Below, piece after piece: positions 18,053 through 28,901 of a stretch of 64,000 nt of DNA. This DNA comes from Bacteroidota bacterium. Lineage in GTDB: Bacteria; Bacteroidota; Bacteroidia; JABDFU01. A program made the translations under genes and the position numbers. Location of the stretch: contig JACPDY010000080.1 of NCBI GenBank assembly GCA_016183775.1, forward strand, positions 1 to 64,000, read 5' to 3'. Every line of letters begins with the position of its first letter. Within the stretch, counting starts at the first letter, position 1. Below the pieces are notes generated by a model. It was not told where the DNA came from and made no database searches. It worked only from the letters and a program-made list of their open reading frames with translations.

Positions 18053-19144
18053 ATGAAAAAAAAAGTCCTCATAGTTGTTGGCACCCGTCCCAATATTATA
18101 AAGATCACGCAGTTTAAAAAACTGGCTGAACTTCATTTTCCTTCACTCGAAATAAAAATTGTCCATACCGGCCAGCATTCCAATGAAAAAATGTCGACCG
18201 TTTTTTTTGACGAACTGAATGTACACCCCGATTTTTTTATACATCTGACTGCTATAACACCTCTTTCACAGGTAGGAGAGATCATCGCTAAAATGGAGGA
18301 TGTGCTGAATTCATATAAGCCGGATATGCTGCTTGTTGTTGGTGATGTAAATTCAACTATGGCGGCGGCGATAGCTGCTAATCGTATGGGTATAAAACTG
18401 ACACATGTGGAGAGCGGTTTACGGAGTTTTGACCGGACAATGCCCGAGGAGATAAACCGTATCATTACAGATGACCTGGCCGATTACTTTTTTGTTACGG
18501 AACAAAGCGGTATAGATAATTTGTTAAGGGAAGGTAAAAGTAAAGAACAGATATTTCTTGTAGGTAATACAATGATTGATACGCTGGTGGCATTTAATGA
18601 TCAGATAAATTCATCAACCATACTCAGTACGTTAGGTGTTGTCTCTCAAAGCTATGTACTGATGACTATGCACCGGCCATCCAATGTAGATACGGCTGAA
18701 GGTTTAAGGAATATATTAGACCTGATCACTGAGCTTACTGTTAAATACAATGTTGTTTTCCCGATACACCCCCGGACCGCCAATAATCTTATGAAATTCG
18801 GATTGATGCAGGGGCTGGAGAATAATAAGAAGGTTATTTTGACCGAGCCTCAGGATTATTTTTCCTTTCAAAAACTTATAAAAGAGAGTGTAAAGGTGAT
18901 CACAGATAGTGGTGGAGTTCAGGAGGAAACAACTTTCATGAAAGTACCCTGCTTTACTTTACGTCCAAATACGGAACGTCCTGTAACCATTACTGTTGGT
19001 TCCAATGAACTTTTGCCGTTTAATGTTAAGTTGATAATGGAGCGGGTGTTAGCTGATAAAAAAGGGGGAGGTATACCACCCTTGTGGGATGGCAGATCTA
19101 CTCATCGTATACTTGAATTAATCGATCGCAAAATTCTTGCTTAA
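18053..19144 (+). CDS. wecB: UDP-N-acetylglucosamine 2-epimerase (non-hydrolysing)
   Basis: The 363-residue enzyme interconverts UDP-GlcNAc and UDP-ManNAc for surface polysaccharide synthesis. The family start is visible (VGTRPNIIKI, residues 6-15, then HTGQHSNEKMS near 38), with later HVESGLRSFDR, MPEEINRIITD, FPIHPRT and the UDP-binding TDSGGVQEE segment. It starts three bases after yfhO and overlaps the following glycosyltransferase by eight bases, which indicates one operon. Confidence 0.92.
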   Translation: MKKKVLIVVGTRPNIIKITQFKKLAELHFPSLEIKIVHTGQHSNEKMSTVFFDELNVHPDFFIHLTAITPLSQVGEIIAKMEDVLNSYKPDMLLVVGDVNSTMAAAIAANRMGIKLTHVESGLRSFDRTMPEEINRIITDDLADYFFVTEQSGIDNLLREGKSKEQIFLVGNTMIDTLVAFNDQINSSTILSTLGVVSQSYVLMTMHRPSNVDTAEGLRNILDLITELTVKYNVVFPIHPRTANNLMKFGLMQGLENNKKVILTEPQDYFSFQKLIKESVKVITDSGGVQEETTFMKVPCFTLRPNTERPVTITVGSNELLPFNVKLIMERVLADKKGGGIPPLWDGRSTHRILELIDRKILA

Positions 19145-20453
19145 GTTGAACAAGCGCGTACTCGTAATTACTTATTATTGGCCGCCCAGCGGAGGTTCTG
19201 GTGTGCAGCGTTGGCTGAAGACTGTGAAATACCTGAGGACTTTTGGATGGGAACCAATTGTATATACTGCTGAAGGCGGTGAAGCGCCTGCTATCGATAA
19301 TTCACTTCAAAAAGATGTTCCTGAAGGTGTTGAAGTCATCCGCTATCCTATCTGGGAACCATATTCATTATACAAAAAAATTATCGGTCAAAAGAAGGAG
19401 CAGCGCATCAATACGGGGTTTTTGTCGGAAACAGCTAAACCAAAATTTACCGAGAAGTTATCCGTTTGGATCCGCGGCAATTTTTTTATTCCCGACGCGC
19501 GCTGCTTTTGGATAAAACCTTCAATAAAATTTCTCGTAGAATACTTACAAAAGAACCCTGTTGACGCCATTGTGTCCACGGGTCCCCCGCACAGTATGCA
19601 TCTGATCGCGCAGGGATTGAAAGAGAAATTAAATATTCCCTGGTTAGCCGATTTTCGTGATCCCTGGACAGATATCGATTTTTACAGCCAACTCATGCTG
19701 ACTTCCCGGGCCGATGCAAAACACAAACGGCTTGAAAAGGGTGTGCTTACTTCTGCAGATGAGGTTGTTGCTGTTAGCTGGCATTGGGCTGAAGATTGCA
19801 AAAAGATAGCGAACAGGCCCGTGCAGGTAATAACCAATGGCTTTGACCAGGATGATTTTTCAAGTGAACCGGTTGATCTTTATAAAGGTTTCTTATTTCA
19901 CCACATTGGCGCGATGAATAAAGACCGTAATCCGCACAACTTCTGGAAGGCGCTGCGTGAGTTATGTACATCCGTACCGGGTTTCAGAGAGGATCTGAAA
20001 ATAAAGCTTACCGGTAAAAATGACATTACAGTTGTTCAGAGTATAAGGGATAACGGTCTGGAGTTCTGTACAGAACGTATTGATTATTTACCGCATCAGG
20101 AAGTTGTACAGAGTCTGCGCCGTTCTCCGGTCTTGTTGCTGCCCTTAAACGATACTCCAAATACGCTCGGGATCATACCCGGAAAACTTTTTGAATATCT
20201 TGCCGCCAGACGACCTGTATTCGCTATAGGAAGTCTGCAAGGTGACACAGCGCGGATCATAAATGAAGTAAAGGCAGGTAGTATTGTCGGATTCAATGAC
20301 TACGAATCTACAAAAAAGTTAATTTTGAAGTTTTATGAAAATTATAGAAACGGACAATTGAAACTGGAGTCAGAAACAATGATCGATAAATATTCGCGAA
20401 AAAACTGTACAGCTCAGATGGCGGATCTACTTAATAAAATTTCTTCAAAATGA
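19137..20453 (+). CDS. Glycosyltransferase, GT4-like (GT-B fold)
   Basis: The protein has about 438 residues. The N-terminal half shows the GT4 entry YYWPPSGGSGVQRWLK (residues 13-28), and the C-terminal half the donor-site region GIIPGKLFEYLAARRPVFAI near 350. No ATG is available near the 5' end; the likely starts are TTG at 19137 or TTG at 19146, both overlapping or touching the wecB stop. It likely adds a sugar to a lipid-linked glycan; donor and acceptor are unknown. It overlaps the next gene by four bases. Confidence 0.87.
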   Translation: MLKLNKRVLVITYYWPPSGGSGVQRWLKTVKYLRTFGWEPIVYTAEGGEAPAIDNSLQKDVPEGVEVIRYPIWEPYSLYKKIIGQKKEQRINTGFLSETAKPKFTEKLSVWIRGNFFIPDARCFWIKPSIKFLVEYLQKNPVDAIVSTGPPHSMHLIAQGLKEKLNIPWLADFRDPWTDIDFYSQLMLTSRADAKHKRLEKGVLTSADEVVAVSWHWAEDCKKIANRPVQVITNGFDQDDFSSEPVDLYKGFLFHHIGAMNKDRNPHNFWKALRELCTSVPGFREDLKIKLTGKNDITVVQSIRDNGLEFCTERIDYLPHQEVVQSLRRSPVLLLPLNDTPNTLGIIPGKLFEYLAARRPVFAIGSLQGDTARIINEVKAGSIVGFNDYESTKKLILKFYENYRNGQLKLESETMIDKYSRKNCTAQMADLLNKISSK

Positions 20454-21265
20454 ACAGGCTTGGATTAATATTACCTTTTTTAAGAATTCTTTTGACCAGG
20501 CCGTCAATTATTCTTAAATCATTGTACCATATTGTGATCAACACTAACAGGAAAGACCATGTGATCGGAAAATATAATATGCCAAATGGATTACCTCAAT
20601 TGGATATTCTTGATCTTTTGCCTGGTCTTAATGAAACCATCGATAACTATACTAACCTGGCAGGTACATCGTTTCCGATTGATATGGTTATTCTGAAGCA
20701 GCTCGCTAAAAAATATACCGATTGCGATTATTTTGAGATCGGTACCTGGCGCGGTGAGAGTATATCGAATGTTGCAAGTGTGGCAAAAAAATGTGTTTCA
20801 TTGAGCTTGTCTAACAAGGAGATGAATGAGCTGGGATACGGAGAAAAATTTACCCGTGTTCAGCGTTTTTTTTCTAAGGACCTTTCGAATGTTGAGCATG
20901 TTGAAGCCAACTCAAAAACATTTGATTTCGAAAAGTTAGGCCAAAAGTTCGATCTTATTTTTGTGGACGGAGATCATAGTTACGATGGAGTTAAGATCGA
21001 TACACAAAATGTATTTAATTTATTGAAAAATGAAAATTCAATAATTGTATGGCATGATTATGGTACCAGTTACGAAACTATTGATTGGGAGGTATTAGCC
21101 GGTATTTTGGATGGGACTCCTGAAGAAAAGCGTGGAAGTCTTTACCAGATAAGTAATTCTCTCTGTGCGATCTATATCAAAGGTGATTTTAAAACAAAGG
21201 TTTTGGATTACCCGACTTATCCCGACAAAAAATTTAAGATATCAATATCGGCTCAAAAAATATAA
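20450..21265 (+). CDS. Class I SAM-dependent methyltransferase
   Basis: The 271-residue protein carries the SAM-binding motif I (YFEIGTWRGES, near residue 94-104), an acidic motif, and FDLIFVDGDHSYDGVKID near 168, which fits the Methyltransf_24 group. The start overlaps the glycosyltransferase stop (ATGA), so it is the last gene of the yfhO-wecB operon. It probably methylates a sugar or glycan intermediate; this is inference from context. It ends three bases before a convergent gene. Confidence 0.83.
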   Translation: MNRLGLILPFLRILLTRPSIILKSLYHIVINTNRKDHVIGKYNMPNGLPQLDILDLLPGLNETIDNYTNLAGTSFPIDMVILKQLAKKYTDCDYFEIGTWRGESISNVASVAKKCVSLSLSNKEMNELGYGEKFTRVQRFFSKDLSNVEHVEANSKTFDFEKLGQKFDLIFVDGDHSYDGVKIDTQNVFNLLKNENSIIVWHDYGTSYETIDWEVLAGILDGTPEEKRGSLYQISNSLCAIYIKGDFKTKVLDYPTYPDKKFKISISAQKI

Positions 21266-21268
21266 TTG

Positions 21269-22123
21269 TTATTTTATTAAGTGTCCGAGATCAATATAGT
21301 ACAATTTCCCTCCAAACCACTTATACTTTTCATCCGTCAAATAAATGCTGGTGTTGTTTTTGAAGGTGATGCCTTCCTTTAGCGTAACTGGAATACCTGT
21401 TTTAGTATGTTGGCCGCCAAAGAAATCAGAGCCTTTGAAGTGGTTGAAAATATTCAGTTTGTTTTCGGATAACAGGATCAGTGTTTTATTATCAGGACTT
21501 AGCGCAGCGCCTGTTACCCATCGTTTTGTTATTGTGCTGTCAAGTAAAATCGCTGTGTGTACACCGGGCACATTCGGTAAACCATAGCGTTTGCAATACT
21601 GTGATTCACCTCCGTTTTTTGAAAAAAGAAATATAGAATCATTGAAAACGACAAAGGCTTCACAGTCAAAGTTCTGTTTTTCTTTCGGAGGTGGAAACTG
21701 GTACTGATCCGAAAAACTGAAGTGAATGATTTCGGGTATTACCGTATCACTACCTGAAGCTATAGCTGTGTGCGGGATCTTGTAAATGCATAGGTTTTGC
21801 CTCCTGTTAGCGTTGTTCCCGCAATCGCATACATATACATTGCCCTGATTGTCCTGTGATATCTCTTCGTAGTCAATTGCCGTGGCACCTTGTAAATAAA
21901 GAGTCTTGAGCAAGTGACCGAGTGTGTCGATTTTGTAAATAACCGGCCCGTCCCCGCTGTCATTATGTGTCCATAATGTTCCATCCCGGTTTGCTGTAAT
22001 TCCAGAGCTTTCGAAAATGTTTTTTGGTAGGTTAGCCAATGTTTTTAAATGTACTTTTTGCGACCACGAGGCGCTTACAGAAAGAATAACAGATATAAGT
22101 AAAATGTTTAAACGGATACGCAT
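21269..22123 (-). CDS. Secreted beta-propeller-like protein of unknown function
   Basis: The 284-residue protein has a signal peptide of about 21 residues (ISVILSVSASWSQ). The mature part contains repeated blade-like segments, such as ESSGITANRDGTLWTHNDSG and IDYEEISQDNQGNVYVCDCG, which resemble SdiA-regulated or phytase-esterase-like beta propellers. Two adjacent cysteines (CDCGNN) may bond. It appears to be a single-gene unit converging with the glycan operon. The substrate is unknown. Confidence 0.7.
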   Translation of the reverse strand: MRIRLNILLISVILSVSASWSQKVHLKTLANLPKNIFESSGITANRDGTLWTHNDSGDGPVIYKIDTLGHLLKTLYLQGATAIDYEEISQDNQGNVYVCDCGNNANRRQNLCIYKIPHTAIASGSDTVIPEIIHFSFSDQYQFPPPKEKQNFDCEAFVVFNDSIFLFSKNGGESQYCKRYGLPNVPGVHTAILLDSTITKRWVTGAALSPDNKTLILLSENKLNIFNHFKGSDFFGGQHTKTGIPVTLKEGITFKNNTSIYLTDEKYKWFGGKLYYIDLGHLIK

Positions 22124-22197
22124 GGACCGGGTTCAGGAATAGACTGTAAATATATGAACAATAGGCCTTTAGACTCGTAAACTAAGACGTGTAAATG

Positions 22198-22228
22198 TTG
22201 TTTAAATGTATGGTTAAGGTTAAATTTG
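22198..22228 (+). promoter_or_regulatory. Promoter of the fused acyl-CoA mutase gene
   Basis: TTG (22198-22200), a 20-base spacer and TAAATTTG (22221-22228) match the Bacteroidota consensus; the ATG at 22264 follows 35 bases later. Confidence 0.65.
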
Positions 22229-22263
22229 CACCTTATGCCACTAATATAATTTTTCGATAGAAA

Positions 22264-25200
22264 ATGGTAAAGACAGAACCTTACGTTTCAAAGAATAAAC
22301 TTCGTATCGCAACAGCAGCCTCTTTGTTTGACGGTCATGATGCGGCTATAAATATTATGCGACGGATCATCCAGGCCAGTGGAGCAGAGGTGATCCATCT
22401 GGGTCATGATCGCAGTGTAAAGGAGATCGTGGATTGTGCCATACAGGAAGATGTTAATGCCATAGCCATTACATCTTACCAGGGTGGACATATGGAATTC
22501 TTTAAATATATGCATGATCTGTTGAAGGAAAAGGATTGCGGGCATATTAAAATATTCGGCGGCGGGGGTGGAACTATTTTGCCGACGGAAATTGAAGAAC
22601 TGCATAAATACGGTATTACACGTATCTATTCTCCTGATGATGGCCGCTCCATGGGCCTGCAGGGAATGATCAATGATATGTTAAGTAAGTGTGATTTTGC
22701 TACCGGTGCTAATCTGAATGGAGAATTAAAGCATTTTACAACAAAAAATCCAAGATCGATTGCCCGCTTGATATCAGCAGCCGAAAATTTTCCGGAAGAG
22801 TCGAAAGTTGTATTAGATGAGGTTCGAAAGCTTGCGGTTAAATCTAAGTCTCCTATATTAGGTATTACTGGTACCGGCGGTGCAGGAAAATCATCATTAG
22901 TAGATGAGTTAGTTAGAAGATTTCTTATCGATTTTAAAGATAAAACGGTGGCCATCATTTCTGTTGATCCTTCCAAGCGTAAAACAGGCGGTGCCTTGTT
23001 GGGTGACCGTATCCGGATGAATTCGATCAATAATGATCGTGTATATATGCGTTCCCTGGCAACGCGTCAGAGTAACCTTGCACTTTCCAAATATGTAAAG
23101 GAAGCGGTTGATATAGTTCGTGCCGCCAATTTCGACCTTGTAATTCTTGAAACAAGTGGTATCGGGCAAAGTGATACGGAGATCATTGAGCACAGCAATA
23201 TGTCGCTATATGTAATGACTCCTGAATACGGTGCGGCTACACAGTTGGAGAAGATCGACATGCTCGATTTTGCCGATATAATAGCGTTGAATAAATTCGA
23301 TAAGCGCGGGGCGATGGATGCGTTGCGGGATGTGAAGAAGCAATACAAGCGTAATCACAAGTTGTTTGAAGTGGATGATGAAAAACTGCCTGTATTCGGA
23401 ACCATTGCTTCGCAGTTTAACGATCCCGGCATGAATCGTTTGTATAAAGTGGTAATGGATACGCTGGTGGATAAAACCGGCAGGACAGATCTTAAATCCG
23501 GTCTGGGAGCAAGTGATGAAATGAGTGAAAAGATCTATATAATTCCTCCCGCACGCACACGTTACTTAAGTGAAATTTCCGATAACAACAGAAAATACGA
23601 TAAGTGGACAACTGAGCAGGCCGAAGTGGCCCAACGTCTTTACGGTATTCATAAATCGATCGAGGTACTTAATGATTCTAAGATCGATGATAGAGATAGC
23701 CTGGTAAAAAAATTGCAGGAAGCTTACGCAGAACTTGAATTTAAGCTTGATCCGGGTAATAAAAAGTTGTTAGCCGATTGGCCGAAGAAAGTTAAAAATT
23801 ACAAAAACGAACATTATGTATTTAAGGTTCGTGATAAGGAGCTTAAAATTGAAACACATTACGAATCGCTTTCACATACCCAGGTTCCTAAAGTTGCAAC
23901 ACCCAAGTATGAAGCCTGGGGAGATCTGTTGAAATGGAGTCTGCAGGAAAATGTTCCAGGTGAATTTCCGTACACAGCAGGGGTGTTCCCATTCAAACGT
24001 GAAGGAGAGGATCCTACCCGTATGTTTGCCGGTGAAGGCGGACCGGAACGTACCAACAGGCGTTTCCACTATGTTTCCCTAGGTTTGCCTGCCAAACGTT
24101 TATCGACTGCATTCGACAGTGTAACGCTTTACGGACGTGATCCTGAATACCGTCCGGACATTTATGGAAAAATAGGTAATTCCGGCGTGTCAATTTGTTG
24201 CCTCGAGGATGCTAAAAAGCTGTATTCAGGTTTCAACCTCGCGGATACTAAAACATCTGTGAGCATGACGATCAATGGTCCATCTGCAATACTGACCGGT
24301 TTTTTTATGAATGCAGCTGTCGATCAGCAATGTGAACTTTATATTAAAAAGAACGGGTTGGAGTCAGAGATAAATAAAAAGATCACGGAGATATTTAAAA
24401 AACGCGGTGTAAGGCGTCCGCAATACCAGGGGCCACTCCCCGAAGGTAATGATGGTTTGGGTTTGATGTTATTGGGTGTGACCGGCGACCAGGTATTGCC
24501 TGCTGAAGTATATGAAAAAATAAAAGCGGAAACATTAGCCGCCGTGCGCGGAACTGTACAGGCAGATATTTTGAAAGAAGATCAGGCGCAGAACACTTGT
24601 ATCTTTTCAACAGAATTTTCTTTACGTGTCATGGGTGATATGCAACAGTATTTCATCGATAAGAATATCCGGAATTTTTATTCAGTTTCTATTTCTGGTT
24701 ATCATATTGCAGAAGCAGGAGCTAATCCTATTACACAACTCGCGTTTACATTGGCCAACGGATTTACTTATGTTGAGTATTATGTGAGCCGCGGAATGAA
24801 CATTGATAAATTCGCGCCCAACCTGTCCTTCTTCTTTTCAAATGGTATTGACCCTGAGTATGCTGTGATCGGCCGTGTTGCACGCAGGATATGGGCCAAG
24901 GCGATGAAACAACTTTATAACGCGAATGAGCGTTCGCAAATGCTGAAGTATCATATTCAAACATCCGGCCGTTCATTGCACGCCCAGGAAATTGACTTTA
25001 ATGATATACGCACCACCCTCCAGGCGTTATACGCCATTTATGATAATTGTAATTCACTGCATACAAACGCTTATGACGAGGCTATTACTACTCCAACGGA
25101 AGAATCTGTGCGGAGGGCTATGGCCATTCAGCTTATCATTAACCGTGAATTGGGTTTGGCGAAAAATGAAAACCCTTTACAGGGTTCGTTCATCATTGAA

Positions 25201-25647
25201 GAATTAACCGATCTTGTTGAAGAAGCTGTGCTGGCAGAATTTGATCGCATCACCGAGCGGGGTGGAGTATTGGGTGCAATGGAAACCATGTACCAACGCG
25301 GAAAAATACAGGAGGAAAGCCTGTATTACGAAACATTGAAGCATACAGGCGAATATCCGATCGTTGGTGTAAATACATTCCTTTCTTCAAAAGGTTCGCC
25401 GACAATTATTCCGCAGGAAGTTATTCGCGCCACAAAAGAAGAAAAGGAATACCAGATATCCATGTTGGACGAATTGCATAAGGGCAATGCCGATAGGTCG
25501 GTAAAGATATTGCGTGACCTGCAATTAACGGCTATTCAGAATAAAAATATTTTTGAAGGTATTATGGAAGCGGTAAAGTATTGTTCACTGGGACAAATTA
25601 CCGGCGCGCTGTTTGAGGTGGGTGGACAGTATAGGCGAAATATGTAA
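22264..25647 (+). CDS. icmF: Fused isobutyryl-CoA mutase-type enzyme with G-protein chaperone
   Basis: This 1127-residue protein has three parts in the IcmF order. A coenzyme B12-binding domain occupies residues 12-140, with DGHDAAI holding the cobalt-ligand His and GGGGGT near 99. A MeaB-like GTPase follows (P-loop GTGGAGKSS near 200-208, NKFDKRG near 350). The large acyl-CoA mutase domain covers about 550-1127. The segment [19 protein letters not shown] replaces the PYTRG..RPWTIRQY segment of methylmalonyl-CoA mutases and is typical of IcmF, which interconverts isobutyryl- and butyryl-CoA, or isovaleryl- and pivalyl-CoA, by a radical mechanism. The GTPase half loads and protects the cofactor. 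It is a single-gene unit with its own promoter. Confidence 0.92.
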   Translation: MVKTEPYVSKNKLRIATAASLFDGHDAAINIMRRIIQASGAEVIHLGHDRSVKEIVDCAIQEDVNAIAITSYQGGHMEFFKYMHDLLKEKDCGHIKIFGGGGGTILPTEIEELHKYGITRIYSPDDGRSMGLQGMINDMLSKCDFATGANLNGELKHFTTKNPRSIARLISAAENFPEESKVVLDEVRKLAVKSKSPILGITGTGGAGKSSLVDELVRRFLIDFKDKTVAIISVDPSKRKTGGALLGDRIRMNSINNDRVYMRSLATRQSNLALSKYVKEAVDIVRAANFDLVILETSGIGQSDTEIIEHSNMSLYVMTPEYGAATQLEKIDMLDFADIIALNKFDKRGAMDALRDVKKQYKRNHKLFEVDDEKLPVFGTIASQFNDPGMNRLYKVVMDTLVDKTGRTDLKSGLGASDEMSEKIYIIPPARTRYLSEISDNNRKYDKWTTEQAEVAQRLYGIHKSIEVLNDSKIDDRDSLVKKLQEAYAELEFKLDPGNKKLLADWPKKVKNYKNEHYVFKVRDKELKIETHYESLSHTQVPKVATPKYEAWGDLLKWSLQENVPGEFPYTAGVFPFKREGEDPTRMFAGEGGPERTNRRFHYVSLGLPAKRLSTAFDSVTLYGRDPEYRPDIYGKIGNSGVSICCLEDAKKLYSGFNLADTKTSVSMTINGPSAILTGFFMNAAVDQQCELYIKKNGLESEINKKITEIFKKRGVRRPQYQGPLPEGNDGLGLMLLGVTGDQVLPAEVYEKIKAETLAAVRGTVQADILKEDQAQNTCIFSTEFSLRVMGDMQQYFIDKNIRNFYSVSISGYHIAEAGANPITQLAFTLANGFTYVEYYVSRGMNIDKFAPNLSFFFSNGIDPEYAVIGRVARRIWAKAMKQLYNANERSQMLKYHIQTSGRSLHAQEIDFNDIRTTLQALYAIYDNCNSLHTNAYDEAITTPTEESVRRAMAIQLIINRELGLAKNENPLQGSFIIEELTDLVEEAVLAEFDRITERGGVLGAMETMYQRGKIQEESLYYETLKHTGEYPIVGVNTFLSSKGSPTIIPQEVIRATKEEKEYQISMLDELHKGNADRSVKILRDLQLTAIQNKNIFEGIMEAVKYCSLGQITGALFEVGGQYRRNM

Positions 25648-25711
25648 GTTAAATCGTAATAGTTAAGTCTTGTCCTTACAGTTCTGGTTTTACTCAATAA
25701 GTTTTTTCGCA

Positions 25712-25785
25712 CGTTTCTCAAAGAATATTGATCAAATGGAAAGGCGATTCAGAGCAGATCGATGATGTGTTGTTGAAAGGGAGTG
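25712..25785 (+). pseudogene. Scrap of a SpoIIE-type phosphatase C-terminus
   Basis: Read on the plus strand, 25728-25784 gives LIKWKGDSEQIDDVLLKG, which lines up with the last residues of SpoIIE-type phosphatases; the gene at 4103-5893 ends EDWKGSHEQVDDILVMGVRIG with the last three residues beyond the match. Stops upstream and a different frame downstream show that no gene remains. It lies in the 148-base gap between the mutase gene and a convergent T9SS gene. Confidence 0.5.
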
Positions 25786-25795
25786 AGGGTCTGAA

Positions 25796-28700
25796 TTATC
25801 GGATAAGGCTAACATTGCCTTTAAGCCGCACTTCAGTATTTGTTTTGGTGCAATTTCCTTTCAGGTAATACACATAAGTCCCGGTCTCCATAGGATTACC
25901 TTTTTTTGTTCCATCCCAGCCATGGCTTTGGTCAAATGCTTCAAAGATCAGGTTACCCCAGCGATTGTATATTCCGAAATAAATATTTGTTAAGCCATTT
26001 CCTTCTACAAAGAGAATGTCATTTTTGCCATCATTGTTGGGTGAAAATATATTTGGTACAAATAGATCCGTTTCATCTTCGCAGGGTGTGCCCACAATGA
26101 TTTCAAATATCGTTGTTGTCTTGCATCCATTTGGATCAGTAGAGGTTACAGTATAAGTGGTAGAAACTATAGGGCTTGCAACAGGGTTTTGACAGTTTGT
26201 GCACGAAAGTCCGGTTGAAGGAACCCAGTTATATGAAAAGCCCCCTACTAAATTAAGGGAGACACTTCCTCCTTTATTTATAGTTTGTTTAAAGGGTAGA
26301 TCATTTTGTACAATTGTTGGCAACACTGTGACGAATTGCGTATGCTCAATACTGTCTTTTTTGCATAGGGTAATAAGGACTAACTTTCCAGAATACTTTC
26401 CGGATTTGTTATAAGTTACGACCGGATTTGTTTCGGTTGAGGTTAAGGGATTTCCATCCGGAAAAGACCATTGAAATTTGTACCCTGTAGTATCACAGGA
26501 ATGGCCTATGACAGAGGTGTATGTAATAGGCTTGTTTTCGCACAAACTTGTATTAGTAGTATAGTCTAAGGCAAGTGATTTTCCTTCACAAAAATTAATG
26601 CAGATTTCATTGATGAAGGCATCGGCACCACCATACCAAAGACCAGTATTAGTAGAACCAGGTGATGTTTGAAAAGCTCCCGTAGTCACCGGATAACCAC
26701 CATCTGTTGAAGCTGTTATGTATATGGAATTGCCAAATATGGTCATCCCTCCTCCATAGTCCATGTCATCTTCACCCGTTCCACCCAAATAAGTTGCGCA
26801 GACTTTTTGTCCTTTGGATGTAAATTTTATTATTAGCAGGTCCTCAACTGTTCCTCCAATTGGGTTACCAGAACCTCCGTTAAATATAGGTTGCCAGGTA
26901 CATGTGTCAACAAGAGAAGGTGTGGCAACATCTTCTGCCTCCATTAGTAAATAAATATTGTTTTTTTTATCAGTAGTTATACCCCATGCCCATTCATATT
27001 CAATAGTTCCATAAAAAGTACTCCATGCGGGAGTTCCAAGGGAGTCTAAATTTAATACAAACGCATCTGACCACCCGCCAGCCATAGCCATTTGGAATCC
27101 GTTTATTACAGGGAAATCGGCTGAGCTAGTATAGCCGGCTACAACAATGTTTCCCTGGCTATCAATAGCAATACTTTTGCCTTCCTCAACAGAAGTTCCG
27201 CCGTAATATGTTGCCCAAAGGCGTGAGCCGTCAGATTTTAGTTTCACTATGATTACATCTGCGTTTCCACCGTAATTAATTTGGAATGCTCCTGTTGTTA
27301 TCGGAAAATCAATTGAATTGGTGTAGCCTGAAAAAACAACGTTACCAGAAATATCTATAGTAACGCAATTTGCATAATCATCAGAAGTGCCACCATAAAA
27401 TGTGGCCCAATTTCTGCCACCTGTTGATTTTAATTTTACTATAAAAGCATCCTTGTTTCCACCCGCGTAAGTCATTTGGTATCCGCCCTGTACAGGAAAA
27501 TCAGAAGAAGCCGTGTTTCCGGAAATATATACGTCTTCTGATTTATCTGTAACGATTCCCCTGCCAATGTCGTCGGCGATACCACCATAGTAAGTTGACC
27601 AAGAGCGTGTTCCTGTCGGATTAAATTTTACAACAAAAATATCATAAGTGCCCCCTCCATGTGAAGTTTGAAATCCATTAACAATTGGTAAATCACTCGA
27701 ATCCGTATGGCCGGAAATCAAGATGTTGTTACTGAGATCTGAAGTAATACAGTTTCCGTAATCGAATCTGCTTCCCCCATAATAGGTTGCCCAAATTCGC
27801 GTACCGGTCGGATTGAATTTTACAACGAAAGCATCACTCAAGCCAGAATTTGTTGTTTGTGAAGCTCCCAGCATAGGGAAATTAAAAGATTCAGTAAATC
27901 CTGTTATTGCAACATTGCCCAAATTGTCATTAGTTATTCCAGCACTATAATCATTATTAGATCCCCCATAATACGTTGCCCAGGGGTCAATCACCAAAGG
28001 ATAGGAAGCGTTAAAATCAGCAAGCGAAAAATTAATAATTGCTTCACCTTCAGTAACAGGGGTTAAAACATATTTTGCTTTTACATCAACAATTTTACCG
28101 TTTATGTTTTGATATACTTTCGGTATTGATTCTGAAAATTCATTCACACTTGTTTTAATTATTAATGCTCCTTCACTATTTATGCGAATGCTTTCAGCAC
28201 CTTTCCAGTATAGTTTTATCTGATTAGGGTCGGCATGAGGTTGAACGATGATGTCGTATTTAATACCGGTTGCTCTGTTGCCGTAATAGATAACATCAAT
28301 ATTGTTATAAATATTTTTGCAGATTATTTTGTTGTATTGCTTTACATTGGTTATCCCTTGGGGGCAATGAGCGTAGTAGTAATTGTTATAGCCATCAACC
28401 TCATCCTCATTGATCGTACCTGTATTTGCATTGGATCCGGCAAAGTTCATATCCACACGATGTATTTTAATAGATAGCTTTTGCATTAACTCATCTTTCA
28501 TTTTTTGTTTTGTCGTGGGACTTACCTTGCCTGCTTTTTCAGCTTCTTCAATTTGTTCTTCTATTTCGTGCGTCACTTTGCTTACATCACTATATACATA
28601 GCTTATACCTGTTTTGCGTATATAGATATCCGCACCGCCACCATCGCCTTTGTACAAGACATCGGGGCAGAGTTTGCCATTCATGTCGGCGATTTGTCCT

Positions 28701-28849
28701 TTGTTGGGTGTAAATCGTAAGCCGCTGCCATTGAAACGTTCAGTAAATTGAGCTTGTTCTTTTTCGGTGGGTTTTTGTTTATGTGAATTGCTGTTCGCAA
28801 ACAAGTTGAAGGTAATAAGCAGGACAACCATATTAAATGCAATTCTCAT
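25796..28849 (-). CDS. SBBP-repeat surface protein with PKD-like domain and T9SS type B sorting domain
   Basis: The 1017-residue protein has a signal peptide (residues 1-20), an N-terminal domain typical of SBBP proteins (LRFTPNKGQIADMNG at about 49-63, then DPWATYYGGS near 293), and about eight SBBP beta-propeller repeats of roughly 52 residues (WATYYGGS.DD....I..D..GN...SG.T.S.DFP). A PKD-like domain follows (about 750-830; FQWSFPDGNP), then a gliding-motility C-terminal domain (about 925-1017: NIFSPNNDGKND, YNRWGNLIFE, W.GT..G). That last domain marks export by the type IX system with type B sorting. It is likely surface-exposed or released. The ligand is unknown. Confidence 0.92.
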   Translation of the reverse strand: MRIAFNMVVLLITFNLFANSNSHKQKPTEKEQAQFTERFNGSGLRFTPNKGQIADMNGKLCPDVLYKGDGGGADIYIRKTGISYVYSDVSKVTHEIEEQIEEAEKAGKVSPTTKQKMKDELMQKLSIKIHRVDMNFAGSNANTGTINEDEVDGYNNYYYAHCPQGITNVKQYNKIICKNIYNNIDVIYYGNRATGIKYDIIVQPHADPNQIKLYWKGAESIRINSEGALIIKTSVNEFSESIPKVYQNINGKIVDVKAKYVLTPVTEGEAIINFSLADFNASYPLVIDPWATYYGGSNNDYSAGITNDNLGNVAITGFTESFNFPMLGASQTTNSGLSDAFVVKFNPTGTRIWATYYGGSRFDYGNCITSDLSNNILISGHTDSSDLPIVNGFQTSHGGGTYDIFVVKFNPTGTRSWSTYYGGIADDIGRGIVTDKSEDVYISGNTASSDFPVQGGYQMTYAGGNKDAFIVKLKSTGGRNWATFYGGTSDDYANCVTIDISGNVVFSGYTNSIDFPITTGAFQINYGGNADVIIVKLKSDGSRLWATYYGGTSVEEGKSIAIDSQGNIVVAGYTSSADFPVINGFQMAMAGGWSDAFVLNLDSLGTPAWSTFYGTIEYEWAWGITTDKKNNIYLLMEAEDVATPSLVDTCTWQPIFNGGSGNPIGGTVEDLLIIKFTSKGQKVCATYLGGTGEDDMDYGGGMTIFGNSIYITASTDGGYPVTTGAFQTSPGSTNTGLWYGGADAFINEICINFCEGKSLALDYTTNTSLCENKPITYTSVIGHSCDTTGYKFQWSFPDGNPLTSTETNPVVTYNKSGKYSGKLVLITLCKKDSIEHTQFVTVLPTIVQNDLPFKQTINKGGSVSLNLVGGFSYNWVPSTGLSCTNCQNPVASPIVSTTYTVTSTDPNGCKTTTIFEIIVGTPCEDETDLFVPNIFSPNNDGKNDILFVEGNGLTNIYFGIYNRWGNLIFEAFDQSHGWDGTKKGNPMETGTYVYYLKGNCTKTNTEVRLKGNVSLIR

Positions 28850-28901
28850 TGTACTAATTTAAGTAATTGAAAATTTATATATGTGAGAATACAGCTTCCA
28901 T

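Noticed and set aside
26600-28000. Regular repeats of about 155 bases resembling an array
   Set aside because: These are the codons for SBBP beta-propeller units of one protein, not a CRISPR or DNA satellite.
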